Shown one piece after another: positions 7,239 to 15,288 of a stretch of 40,814 nucleotides of DNA (positions are counted from its first letter, which is position 1; each line of letters opens with the position of its first letter). The stretch covers positions 1 through 40,814 of the forward strand of contig NZ_VMNX01000068.1 in the NCBI RefSeq assembly GCF_009377235.1, in the 5' to 3' direction. Under the pieces are notes generated by a model. The model saw only the letters and a program-made list of their open reading frames with translations, searched no databases and was not told where the DNA came from. Both the position numbers and the translations under genes were made by a program. The DNA is from Streptomyces acidicola (GTDB lineage: Bacteria > Actinomycetota > Actinomycetes > Streptomycetales > Streptomycetaceae).

Positions 7239-8033
7239 ATGCACGGGCCCACACCGCCCCTGCCCCTACCCACCGACCAGCTGCAGTTTGCCATGCCGCC
7301 GATGCACGACTCGCTGGACGACGAGCGCCGGCACCGCAAGGAGCGGCTGGCCGGGGCACTGCGGGTCTTCGGGCGGCTCGGGTTCGAGGACGGGGTCTCG
7401 GGGCACATCACCGCCCGCGACCCGGAGTTCAGCGACTGCTTCTGGGTCAATCCGTTCGGGATGCCGTTCAAGCATGTCACGGTGAGTGATCTGGTCATGG
7501 CGAACGCCGAGGGGCAGGTGATCCACGGTCGCTACCACGTGAACCAGGCGGCGTTCACCGTGCACGCCCGGGTGCACGCCGCCCGCCCGGACGTCGTCGC
7601 GGTCGCCCACTGTCACTCGGTGCACGGCCGCGCTCTCTCGGCGCTTGCCGAGCTGCTGGACCCGATCACCCAGGAGAGCTGCGCGTTCTACGAGGACCAC
7701 GCGCTCTACGACGCGTACACCGGTGTCGCCGTCGACGCCGACGAGGGCCGCCGGATCGCGTCCGCGCTCGGCAGCCGCAAGGCCCTGGTCCTGCGCAACC
7801 ACGGGTTACTGACAGTCGGCAACTCGGTGGACGCGGCGGCCTGGTGGTTCCTGTCGATGGAGCGGTCGGCCCAGGTCCAGCTCAACGCGAAGGCTGCGGG
7901 GCGGCCCGTGCTCATCGGTCATCGGCAGGCGGTGGCCACGCGGGAGCAACTCGGCGGCGACCTGGTGGCGTGGATCAACTACCAGCCCCTGTGGCAGGAC
8001 ATCAGCAGAAGCGAGCCCGACCTGCTGAGCTAG
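7239..8033 (+). CDS. Class II aldolase/adducin-family protein
   Basis: This 264-residue cytosolic protein belongs to the Zn-dependent class II aldolase/adducin family (L-fuculose-phosphate aldolase, ribulose-phosphate epimerase and relatives). The family signatures are visible. VSGHITARDPE lies near residues 47-57. The metal site has AHCHSVHGRALS and the third His in LRNHGLLTVGNS. WWFLSMERSAQVQL closes the domain. The start is clear: GGAGG at 7230-7234 precedes ATG 7239. The N-terminal 25 residues are Pro-rich. No sugar kinase or transporter is adjacent, so the substrate is unknown. It may act on a hydroxy- or keto-acid. It is transcribed towards the DUF4429 gene. Confidence 0.88.
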   Translation: MHGPTPPLPLPTDQLQFAMPPMHDSLDDERRHRKERLAGALRVFGRLGFEDGVSGHITARDPEFSDCFWVNPFGMPFKHVTVSDLVMANAEGQVIHGRYHVNQAAFTVHARVHAARPDVVAVAHCHSVHGRALSALAELLDPITQESCAFYEDHALYDAYTGVAVDADEGRRIASALGSRKALVLRNHGLLTVGNSVDAAAWWFLSMERSAQVQLNAKAAGRPVLIGHRQAVATREQLGGDLVAWINYQPLWQDISRSEPDLLS

Positions 8034-8212
8034 CGCACCATCCATGCCGCATGTTCCCTGGTCCAGACACCTCGTTCACGCGGAACGAAACCGCGGAAAC
8101 CGCGCAGCACGACACGACACGACACGACACGGTACGGGTATTGGTATGGGTACGGCACGAGACCTCGGAACCCCGTAGCACTACGTCTGGAAGCAACCCC
8201 TTGGCGCGGCAC
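8034..8212. repeat. Convergent intergenic region with CACGA repeats and a copied gene end
   Basis: CACGA occurs four times plus CACGG at 8106-8130. The 13-bp string aaccccgtagcac at 8169-8181 repeats the one at 8218-8230, which is the last codons of the DUF4429 gene on the minus strand. This looks like another duplicated 3' end. I see no strong terminator hairpin. Confidence 0.7.
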
Positions 8213-9094
8213 CTAGAAACCCCGTAGCACGGCCGCCTTCGTCATCGCGAACTCCTCGTCCGTGAGCACCCCGTCCCGGTGCAGTTCCCCCAACTCCCTT
8301 AACCTGCGCAGGAGGACGTCGTGATGGTCGGCCGCGGATGCGGTCGCGGCGGCGAACCGGGGGCGCTCCACGTCGTCGATCGCGCGGGTCGACGGGTGCG
8401 GGAGCCGGGCGGTGACCGCAGTGGCGACGAGGGCCGTGAGCAGGTCGCGACGAGAACTGCCCCACAGGTCGAGCGCGTACGGGTCCTTCTCGGGCGGCAG
8501 CTTGGAGAACACCGTCTCGCGCGTCACGAACCGCATGAACCCGTCCTCGTACCCGGTGTTGGGCAGCCACTCCACCTGCACCAGCTCACCGATCGCAAGG
8601 ATGCGCGGCCCTGTCGCGCGCTTGACCCGGTCGGAGGTGTCGCTCCAGTCGATCCGCACCTGCGTACCGTCGAACGACACCATGCCGTCACTGGACCGCA
8701 CGGACACCGGCACCGGAGGGCCGGGCAGCAGATAGGTCCTGGCGGGTTCCTTGGGTGTCTGCTCCAGCAGCAGGGCTTGCCGTACCTCCTCCGCCACGTA
8801 CTCGGCGACGCCCGCGCGGTCGATGTCGACCGTCAGCCGGTAGGGATCGGCCGCGTCGGGGAGTCGCCCACCGGTCGCCTGGAGCAGCGGATCACAGCCC
8901 TCGCGGAGCCTGAGCCGGAGCCGTCCGCGCTTGCGCTCGGGTTCGTAGACGATGCCCGACACCGCTTCGAGGGGCACCGCTATCTCCCCGTACGTCTGTC
9001 GGAACAGCGGCACGGTGCGGTGGAGTCCCGGCGTGATCCGGACCGTGATGCCGTCGAAGGCCCAGGTCCCGTCGCGCTGGATGATCTCGGCCAT
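8213..9094 (-). CDS. DUF4429-family protein with C-terminal SHOCT domain
   Basis: This 293-residue protein contains two related beta-rich halves. MAEIIQRDGTWAFDGITVRITP begins the first, and SSDGMVSFDGTQVRIDWSD opens the second (near residue 135). This is the DUF4429 pattern of a duplicated PH-like fold. The C-terminal 30 residues (LRELGELHRDGVLTDEEFAMTKAAVL) form a SHOCT motif, a short helical hairpin thought to mediate oligomerisation. No signal peptide or membrane segment is present, so it is probably cytosolic. Its function is unknown. It is divergent from the IPT/TIG membrane-protein gene. Confidence 0.82.
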   Translation of the reverse strand: MAEIIQRDGTWAFDGITVRITPGLHRTVPLFRQTYGEIAVPLEAVSGIVYEPERKRGRLRLRLREGCDPLLQATGGRLPDAADPYRLTVDIDRAGVAEYVAEEVRQALLLEQTPKEPARTYLLPGPPVPVSVRSSDGMVSFDGTQVRIDWSDTSDRVKRATGPRILAIGELVQVEWLPNTGYEDGFMRFVTRETVFSKLPPEKDPYALDLWGSSRRDLLTALVATAVTARLPHPSTRAIDDVERPRFAAATASAADHHDVLLRRLRELGELHRDGVLTDEEFAMTKAAVLRGF

Positions 9095-9418
9095 AGGGAG
9101 ATTCTCGCAGCGCGCCGCTCCGCGGGAGGAGTGCCGGCGAGAAAGGCCGGTGGGGTGGTGCGGGGTGGGTGTGGTTGTTCGCGCCCACCCGGTGGTGCCG
9201 CGGCATCTCACAGCCCCACACTCCTGAACGGGCGCTGATGTGAGCGTCGCCGTCCTGGTCAACACGCTTCTCCTCTCTTCACCCCGCATTGACCAGACCT
9301 GCCGGATGAAGGCCCTGTTCCGTACGGCAGAATTCCCTGTCATCACAGGGTGGATGTACGGCTGTCGCATGACGCAGGCGTACGGAGGAGAAACGGCGCG
9401 GGGAAGGCGGGCACGGGC
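9095..9418. other. Divergent intergenic region with a small operator-like inverted repeat
   Basis: ccctgt (9335-9340) and acaggg (9345-9350) form a perfect 6-bp inverted repeat with a 4-nt centre, close to the start of the IPT/TIG gene. I see no other clear signal. Promoters for both flanking genes are expected here. Confidence 0.35.
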
Positions 9419-10690
9419 GTGGCGGTGCAGGAGGCGAGGCAGGGCGCGGGCGCCCATGAGGGCGGCTGCGCGTGCGGGGACTGCCCCCACGGCGCACGCG
9501 AGGGACACCGGCGCGCGGTCGCTGAATTCCTGCTCATGCGCGAGGAGTTCGCGTCCGGCCAGGGACTGCCCGCAGCGGTCGCGTACTCCGCGTCGGCGTC
9601 CCGCCAGTGGGTCTCCGACGAACTCACCCAGTCCGCCGCCCTCGTCGCCGAGCGCGGTCGAGTGGAGGGCGAGGCATGGCTGGGCCGCCTGTGGCTGCGC
9701 ACGGCCTACGTCCTGTGGGGCGCCTTCCTGTTCCTGCTCCTGGTCCAGGCACTCACCGCGATCGGAGCGGGCTGGACGGCGGCACGCACGGCCGGTCTGC
9801 TGGCCGCACTGGTGGTGGGCTTGGCGGTGACGGGCGCCGGATACCTGCACCGTAAGAAGGGCGGCGCTCTGGCCCCCGTGATCGGTGAGGACAATCGGCT
9901 GTCCACCTCCCGCGCCGTGGCCGCGAGCTGGGTGCTCCTCGCCGGGTACGCAGTCCTGGTGCTCGTCGGACAACTCGCCGCCGCCTCGGACCACGGCAAG
10001 CGGGACGCGCTGATCACCGGGCTCGATCTCGCCCGGGGCGCGGGCGTGGTGACTGTTCTCGCCGTGGTGTGCGGGATCGCCGTGCTGGTCCGGCGGGTGG
10101 TGGGCCTGCGCGTCCTCGGGCAGCGCCTGCAGAAGGTCCGCGCCGACCGCCCACGCGCCTCCGACCTTCTCACCGACGACTGCGGCCGCGGCAGCTTCAC
10201 CGACATCCAGTACGTCGTCGTGAACGCCGTCGCCCTCGCCTTCGCGCTCGTACGTCTGGCCCGCCGCCCCGACCAACTCCCCGACCTGCCCTGGGGGCTG
10301 GCGCTGCTGGTGCTGGTCTCCGCGGCCACGTACGTCGCCGGCAAGTACGCGGAGGGCGGCCGCCCCGTGATCCTCTCCGTGGTCCGAGCCCGTGAGGCCG
10401 GCGACCTCGACGCGCCCATCCGGACCGGCGACGACATCGAGATCCGCGGCGCCGGCTTCGTACCGCCGGGCGCCCAGGCCGCCGATCGCCTCTCCCGGAT
10501 GGTCGTCCGTATCGGTGCCGTCCACGTCCACGTCCCGCTCGTACCCGTCGTCGGAGGCTTCAGCAACCCCACGGACGCCGTCCTCACCGTGCCGGTCCCC
10601 GCCGACGTGGAGCCCGGCCGAGTGGAGGTCCAGGTGGTGACCGCCGCCGGGGTGGAGACGAACCGGTGCCTGATCGAGGTGACCGACTGA
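9419..10690 (+). CDS. Membrane protein with C-terminal IPT/TIG-like domain
   Basis: The protein has a Cys-containing N-terminal region (CACGDCPHG), a helical segment (about 35-85) and several predicted membrane helices: LWGAFLFLLLVQALTAIG, GLLAALVVGLAVTGAGYL, WVLLAGYAVLVLVGQLAA, VVTVLAVVCGIAVLVRRV, VVVNAVALAFALVRL and LALLVLVSAATYVAG. The last 110 residues (RTGDDIEIRGAGFVPPGAQ to NRCLIEVTD) look like an IPT/TIG immunoglobulin-like fold. The frame is open from GTG 9350, but GTG 9419 was preferred because GGGAAGG lies 11 nt upstream of it. The upstream stretch is low complexity. The function is unknown. The gene's 3' end is followed by degenerate copies of its own last codons. Confidence 0.7.
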   Translation: MAVQEARQGAGAHEGGCACGDCPHGAREGHRRAVAEFLLMREEFASGQGLPAAVAYSASASRQWVSDELTQSAALVAERGRVEGEAWLGRLWLRTAYVLWGAFLFLLLVQALTAIGAGWTAARTAGLLAALVVGLAVTGAGYLHRKKGGALAPVIGEDNRLSTSRAVAASWVLLAGYAVLVLVGQLAAASDHGKRDALITGLDLARGAGVVTVLAVVCGIAVLVRRVVGLRVLGQRLQKVRADRPRASDLLTDDCGRGSFTDIQYVVVNAVALAFALVRLARRPDQLPDLPWGLALLVLVSAATYVAGKYAEGGRPVILSVVRAREAGDLDAPIRTGDDIEIRGAGFVPPGAQAADRLSRMVVRIGAVHVHVPLVPVVGGFSNPTDAVLTVPVPADVEPGRVEVQVVTAAGVETNRCLIEVTD

Positions 10691-10770
10691 CTGGCCGGCC
10701 GGCTGACTGGCCGACCGATGGAGTGACCGACTGTCCGAGTGGCCGACTGGTCCGTTGACCGACCGTCGAC
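10682..10770. repeat. Degenerate repeat of the IPT/TIG gene's 3' end
   Basis: The gene ends gaccgactga. The next 80 bp repeat gaccgact / ggccgact / gaccgacc motifs, including gagtgaccgactg near 10730, close to the true end gaggtgaccgactga. No frame or hairpin explains this stretch. Confidence 0.65.
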
Positions 10771-10875
10771 AGACAAGGTGTTGGGCGTGGGCCACGTGGG
10801 CCTGGTTCGGATCGTTTGGCCGGTACGGGGCCAGGGCCGACCGAGCCGTGCGGAAACCCGCTGAGAGAAACCGGG

Positions 10876-10904
10876 CAACGATCCCAAAGACAACGATCCC
10901 AAAG
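10876..10904. repeat. 14-bp direct repeat upstream of the DoxX gene
   Basis: caacgatcccaaag occurs at 10876-10889 and 10891-10904 (period 15). It lies about 60 bp upstream of a weak promoter-like pair, TTGAGC 10936-10941 and TATGGT 10961-10966 (19-nt spacing), ahead of the DoxX gene. It could be a tandem regulator site. Confidence 0.6.
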
Positions 10905-11011
10905 GCAATCTTCACAGAAATCTGATGCGCGCTCATTGAGCGGCTCCCCCCTTTCGTACGTATGGTCTGTTGAGGGGTCAACGGCACGGCGGCGAGAGGC
11001 GGCGGACAGTC

Positions 11012-11542
11012 ATGACTCACAGTATTCGTACGGACACGCGGACCCCCTACTTCGATGGCGGCCGGGACTGGCGGGACACCGCCACCCGTTACGCCCTGCT
11101 CCCCCTCAGGGTTTTTCTCGGCGTCACCTTCATCTACGCCGGCCTGGACAAACTCACCGACAGCGCCTTCCTGTCCGATGCCGGCTCCGGCTCGGTCGGG
11201 GACATGATGCGCGCGGTCCGCGACACCTCGGCGATCCCCGCCCTCATCGATCTCGCCCTCAAGAACCCCGTCGGCTTCGGCTACGCCATCGCCTTCGGTG
11301 AACTCGCCGTCGGTATCGGCACCCTCGTCGGCCTCCTCGCCCGCCTCGCGGCCTTCGGTGGCGCCCTGATCTCCCTCAGCCTCTGGCTGACCGTCAGCTG
11401 GGCATCCGACCCCTACTACTACGGCAACGACCTCGCCTACCTCATGGCCTGGCTCCCCCTCGTTCTCGCCGGCGCCTCGGTCCTCTCCATCGACGCGGCC
11501 ATCCGCAACCGCCGACGGCAACGTATGGGCGCCTATCGCTGA
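11012..11542 (+). CDS. DoxX-family membrane protein
   Basis: This 176-residue integral membrane protein has four predicted helices. They are ALLPLRVFLGVTFIYAGLDK (residues ~28-50), FGYAIAFGELAVGIGTLVGLL, AAFGGALISLSLWLTVSW and AYLMAWLPLVLAGASVLSI. The early RVFLGVTFIYAGLDKL motif is typical of DoxX/DoxD proteins. Relatives form part of thiol or quinone redox systems and oxidative-stress complexes in mycobacteria. The exact role here is unknown. ATG 11012 was chosen over TTG 10970, although the ribosome site (GAGAGG) is rather far away. It stands alone on the strand. Confidence 0.85.
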   Translation: MTHSIRTDTRTPYFDGGRDWRDTATRYALLPLRVFLGVTFIYAGLDKLTDSAFLSDAGSGSVGDMMRAVRDTSAIPALIDLALKNPVGFGYAIAFGELAVGIGTLVGLLARLAAFGGALISLSLWLTVSWASDPYYYGNDLAYLMAWLPLVLAGASVLSIDAAIRNRRRQRMGAYR

Positions 11543-11797
11543 GCTGCCGCACAGCCGTGCTGCTGAACTGGCGCACAGCCGTGCCGCTGCGGTGCCGCAC
11601 TGCCGCATGTCACTGACCGCCTACGGCCGGCGCGCGGTGCCTGGTTGCTCCGGGCGCCCCGTGATCCAGGACGACCCTGTGCCGGATCGGCACGTGTGCC
11701 CAGGCGGTTCTCCCGCTCCGCTCCGGGAGCATCTCGCCCTCGACCGTGAGGACGCCGCCGCCCCTGCTGCTCCGCGAGGCAGGACCTGAAAGGGCCG
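11543..11797. other. Convergent intergenic region with a 12-bp direct repeat
   Basis: gcacagccgtgc is repeated at 11549-11560 and 11573-11584 (period 24), with partial copies after it, right behind the DoxX stop. From 11600 on I see nothing else I can support. A minus-strand frame overlapping the next gene has no family resemblance. Confidence 0.45.
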
Positions 11798-12064
11798 TTA
11801 CTCGGTCCTGCTCGACGCCCCGGCGTCTGACGTCTGCCTGTTCCCGGGAGCGTGCCCCGTACGCGGGGACGATCGGCGTCGTCGTATCGCGTGCGTCAGG
11901 AGCGCCGTGGCGCCCGCCAGGCAGAGGCCTGCGGTGACCAGGGGTAGGGCCACGAACCAAGGGGCTTCCCAGGCACCGCCCGCGTCTCCGGCGTAGATGA
12001 CGGCGGTGAGGGTGAGGAAGAAGCCCGCGACGAGCTTGCCGGGCTGAACGTCATGCCGCAGCAC
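11798..12064 (-). CDS. Small membrane protein coupled to the PspC/LiaF-like gene
   Basis: This 88-residue protein starts at GTG 12064, which overlaps the end of the upstream PspC-domain gene by 14 nt. Translation is therefore probably coupled. It has two predicted membrane helices, LVAGFFLTLTAVIYAGDA and APWFVALPLVTAGLCLAGATALL, and a basic C-terminal tail. I recognise no named family. Its position as the second gene of the PspC transcript suggests a part in the same envelope-stress module. Confidence 0.72.
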   Translation of the reverse strand: MLRHDVQPGKLVAGFFLTLTAVIYAGDAGGAWEAPWFVALPLVTAGLCLAGATALLTHAIRRRRSSPRTGHAPGNRQTSDAGASSRTE

Positions 12065-13832
12065 GGGTCACCTCCGCCTGGCCCATGCCGACCTGGAGGT
12101 GGACACGGATCGTGCCGCCGGACTTCCCGTCATCGGTGTCCCCCTTCTCGGCGGAGAGGGTCAGCTGCTTCGCCTTGCCCGGTGCCACGTCCACGTCCTC
12201 CTTCTTTTCGCCGGGCAACTGGATGTCTCCCACGCCCACTTCGATCGTCAGACGCGCCGTGACGTCCGAGGGGACCACCACCTCCAGCTTGCCCACGCCC
12301 ACTTCCGCGCGGGTCGTCACGGTCCTGCCCTTCGGCACGTCCATGCGTGTCAGGTCCAAGGTGCCCACACCGCTGCCCAGCGTGTACGTCGGCTGCACGC
12401 CCGCCACTGCGGTCGGCGCCCAGGTCGTGCGTATCCAGTGGGTGCTGATGTCGGCCGGAAGTGCCGCCGAGCACACCATCAGACCTGCCGTCACCACCGC
12501 GAGGAAGATCGACCCCGCACCCGTACGTCCCAGGAACGCGCTGACCCCGATGCCCAGGCCGAACACGGCGAGGGCGCAGGCCAGGCCTGCCTGCAGGCTC
12601 GTCCCCAGTGCGTGGTCGTCCCACGTCAGGCCGGTAGCGAGACCGCCGGCGAGCAGCGCGAGCAGGAACACCCAGCCGCCTATCCAGCGAGGCCCCCGCG
12701 GCTTGGGCGTCTGGGCGGCACGTATGTCCTGGTGGGACCGTGTCCCCCGGGCGATGTTGATGGCCGCCGCGACGTCGCGGTCCCGGGCATCCCAGGGTCC
12801 CCACAGATAGCCCGTCCTGCCCACGTGCCTGCCGTCCTTGACGATCGGGTCACGCCACCAGGACGGGTAGGAAATGGGGACGGGCGGCGCCTGCGCCTCC
12901 GGTGGGGCGTCGGCGACGGCCTGTGCGGCAAGCGGGTCGGGGTCCGGGGCGCTGCGCTGCTGCGACCAGTAGCCCGCGCCCGCGAGGAGCAGGGCGAGGA
13001 CCACCGCGAAGGTCAGCACCCCGCCGTTGCCCAGCATGGTGAGGAAGACGCCACAGCCGACCAGGGCGAAGAGCACGGCCGCCAGGGCCTGGCCGTCGAC
13101 ACGGCCGGTCAGCAGCTTGCGTACCTCGTTCTCCTCCTCGTCGTCGTACGGGACGAACAGCCAGACGAAGCCGTAGAAGATGAGGCCTATGCCGCCGCTC
13201 ACCGACAGGACAGTGAGCACGATCCGGAAGATCACCGGATCCATGTCGCACTGCCGCCCCAGCCCCGCGCACACCCCGGCCAGCATCTTGTGTCGTCGGT
13301 CACGGCGGAACCCGGTGGGGGCCGGGGGCGTGGTGGAGCCGTCGGCGGCGACCTGAGCCGTGGGCCCGGTGGGTGGGGTGCCCCCGGATGACTGATCCGT
13401 GTTCCTCGCCTGCCCCGCAGGCCCGACCGCGTTCCGGTCGGGAGGCCCGTCCACCGGCTCGCTCGTCAGCTCGTCGCGTGGTTCGTTCCTCGGTTCGTTC
13501 CTCGGTTCGTTCGTCACCGGGCTCGCGCCCCCGGCCGGTGAGCCCGCCGCTGATTGGTCTGTGAGTCTGTCTTGACCCGCCTGTCCCGATTGGCTCGCCT
13601 GCCCGGATGGGCCTGCTTGATCCGCGGGCGTGCCTGCGTCCGCGTGCGCACCTGCGACCGCGCCCGCATGCGCGTGTGCGCCCCCGTGCGCGCGCGGCTC
13701 CTTGCCCAGGCCCGGTCCGGGCACGGTGCCGCCCTTGTCCTGGGCGGGCACGGCGTCCTGCGGCTCGGTGGCCGTCCGCCGGGCGTCCGAGCCGGGGCCC
13801 GGCTCCGGTGCCGCGTGCTGCTGATCTGTCAT
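12051..13832 (-). CDS. PspC-domain membrane protein with LiaF-like C-terminal domain
   Basis: The 593-residue protein has a long charged, Gly/Pro/Ala-rich N terminus (about 1-165), including NEPRNEPRNEPR encoded by a 12-bp DNA repeat at 13480-13515. A PspC domain follows, with the signature HKMLAGVCAGLGRQCDMDPVI and helix IGLIFYGFVWLFVP. Several membrane helices come next. The C-terminal domain has TLGSGVGTLDL, VGVGKLEVVVPSDV and IEVGVGDIQLPG, repeated strands like the LiaF/toast-rack fold. In Firmicutes, LiaF restrains the LiaS kinase. Here the divergent neighbour is itself a PspC-fused kinase with a response regulator. I infer a LiaFSR-like signalling unit. The start at ATG 13832 has a weak ribosome site, so it is not certain. 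Confidence 0.82.
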   Translation of the reverse strand: MTDQQHAAPEPGPGSDARRTATEPQDAVPAQDKGGTVPGPGLGKEPRAHGGAHAHAGAVAGAHADAGTPADQAGPSGQASQSGQAGQDRLTDQSAAGSPAGGASPVTNEPRNEPRNEPRDELTSEPVDGPPDRNAVGPAGQARNTDQSSGGTPPTGPTAQVAADGSTTPPAPTGFRRDRRHKMLAGVCAGLGRQCDMDPVIFRIVLTVLSVSGGIGLIFYGFVWLFVPYDDEEENEVRKLLTGRVDGQALAAVLFALVGCGVFLTMLGNGGVLTFAVVLALLLAGAGYWSQQRSAPDPDPLAAQAVADAPPEAQAPPVPISYPSWWRDPIVKDGRHVGRTGYLWGPWDARDRDVAAAINIARGTRSHQDIRAAQTPKPRGPRWIGGWVFLLALLAGGLATGLTWDDHALGTSLQAGLACALAVFGLGIGVSAFLGRTGAGSIFLAVVTAGLMVCSAALPADISTHWIRTTWAPTAVAGVQPTYTLGSGVGTLDLTRMDVPKGRTVTTRAEVGVGKLEVVVPSDVTARLTIEVGVGDIQLPGEKKEDVDVAPGKAKQLTLSAEKGDTDDGKSGGTIRVHLQVGMGQAEVTRAAA

Positions 13833-13962
13833 GTGTCCATCGTGGCTGCCGAGACCGCCCCGCGGCAGTCGGGATGACCCTGGCCCAACCCTGATATTGG
13901 CCCCGGGAACTGTTCGATCATGAGCCGGTCGGAGATCAGGGGCGTCTCCGGGGTAGACCCTG

Positions 13963-15288
13963 ATGCCATGGTCCGCCATGCGTGTGAACATCAATGGCAT
14001 GCCGGAAGCCGCAACAGTGCCAGTCGACGTCCCGCGGCCCCCGCGCAAGCTCTACCGCAGCAGCGACGGTCGCTGGCTCGGAGGCGTGGCGCGGGGGCTC
14101 GCAGGGCATCTTGGGCTGCCCGTGACATGGCTGAGGCTCGTGTTCGTCGGCCTGTTCCTCGCCGACGGCCTCGGCGCGCTGCTGTACGCGGCGTTCTGGT
14201 TCTTCGTCCCGCTCGGCGTGGGCGGTGTCGACAACCAGCGGCCCCCGGCCGTTTCCACGGAGACGTCGCCGGACGGCCGGCGAAAACTCGTGGCGCGCAG
14301 ACCGGACAAGGGCCAGATCGTCGCCTTGCTCCTCATGGTCGTCGTGGCCATGGTCTTCGTCGGCAATGTGAACCTCGGCGACGGGGCCAAGGCGTATCTG
14401 TGGCCGACCGTGCTGGTTGCCGCCGGTGTCGCCCTGGTCTGGCGCCAGGCGGACAACGCACGGCGGGCCCGCTGGGTCGAGGTCGGCCGCCGTCGGCGCA
14501 CGCTCACGCTGCTCCGTTCCGTGGGCGGTGTGCTGCTCGTCACCGCGGGCGTCTCCGGGATATTCGTCCTGCAGGGCTCCGCCGCCCACCTCGGGTCGGT
14601 CCTGCAGGCCGCGCTCGCGGTCCTCGTGGGGATAGCGCTGCTGGCCGGCCCGTACCTCGTCCGCATGACCCAGGACCTCTCCGAGGAGCGGCTGATGCGC
14701 ATCCGCGCCCAGGAGCGGGCGGAGGTCGCGGCCCACGTCCATGACTCGGTGCTGCACACCCTGACCCTGATACAACGCAACGCGGAGAACGCGAACGAGG
14801 TACGCCGCCTCGCCCGTGCCCAAGAGCGCGACCTGCGCAACTGGCTCTACAAGCCGGAAGGCACCGGCAAGGACGAGGACGAGGAGCCCGACACACTCGC
14901 GGAGGCCGTGAAGCGCAGCGCCGCCGAGGTGGAGGACAAGCACGGCGTCCCCATCGAGGTCGTGGTCGTCGGCGACTGCCCGCTCGACGAACGCCTGGGC
15001 GCGCAGATGCAGGCTGCGCGCGAAGCGATGGTGAACGCCGCCAAGTACGGTGGCGAGGGCGGCGCCGTACAGGTCTTCGCCGAAGTCGAGGGAGGGACGG
15101 TCTTCGTGTCCGTGCGTGACCGGGGCCCAGGCTTCGACCTCGACTCGATACCCGCCGACCGCATGGGCGTTAGAGAATCGATCATCGGTCGCATGGAGCG
15201 CAACGGCGGTACGGCACGGCTGCGCGCCGTGCCGGACGGCGGCACGGAGGTCGAGCTGGAGATGGAGAGGGCGGAGACGACGTCATGA
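13963..15288 (+). CDS. PspC-fused sensor histidine kinase (NarL/DesK type)
   Basis: This 441-residue membrane kinase begins with a PspC domain (about 28-85: WLGGVARGLAGHLGLP and LLYAAFWFFVPL), followed by three to four helices up to residue 230. The HisKA_3 dimerisation box is EVAAHVHDSVLHTLTLIQ, with His260 the likely phosphorylated residue (HD pair). The HATPase follows: N box QAAREAMVNAAKYG and G box VRDRGPGFD with a later GVRESIIGRM. It would phosphorylate the regulator encoded next, whose ATG overlaps this stop (ATGA). The PspC domain links it to the divergent PspC/LiaF-like protein. ATG 13963 is used. ATGs at 13978 and 13999 are alternatives and none has a good ribosome site. Confidence 0.88.
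   Translation: MPWSAMRVNINGMPEAATVPVDVPRPPRKLYRSSDGRWLGGVARGLAGHLGLPVTWLRLVFVGLFLADGLGALLYAAFWFFVPLGVGGVDNQRPPAVSTETSPDGRRKLVARRPDKGQIVALLLMVVVAMVFVGNVNLGDGAKAYLWPTVLVAAGVALVWRQADNARRARWVEVGRRRRTLTLLRSVGGVLLVTAGVSGIFVLQGSAAHLGSVLQAALAVLVGIALLAGPYLVRMTQDLSEERLMRIRAQERAEVAAHVHDSVLHTLTLIQRNAENANEVRRLARAQERDLRNWLYKPEGTGKDEDEEPDTLAEAVKRSAAEVEDKHGVPIEVVVVGDCPLDERLGAQMQAAREAMVNAAKYGGEGGAVQVFAEVEGGTVFVSVRDRGPGFDLDSIPADRMGVRESIIGRMERNGGTARLRAVPDGGTEVELEMERAETTS

Noticed and set aside
9095..11608. Very long minus-strand frame running back from the DUF4429 gene
   Set aside because: It covers the DoxX and IPT/TIG genes, which have membrane helices on the plus strand. The true DUF4429 start is at 9094.
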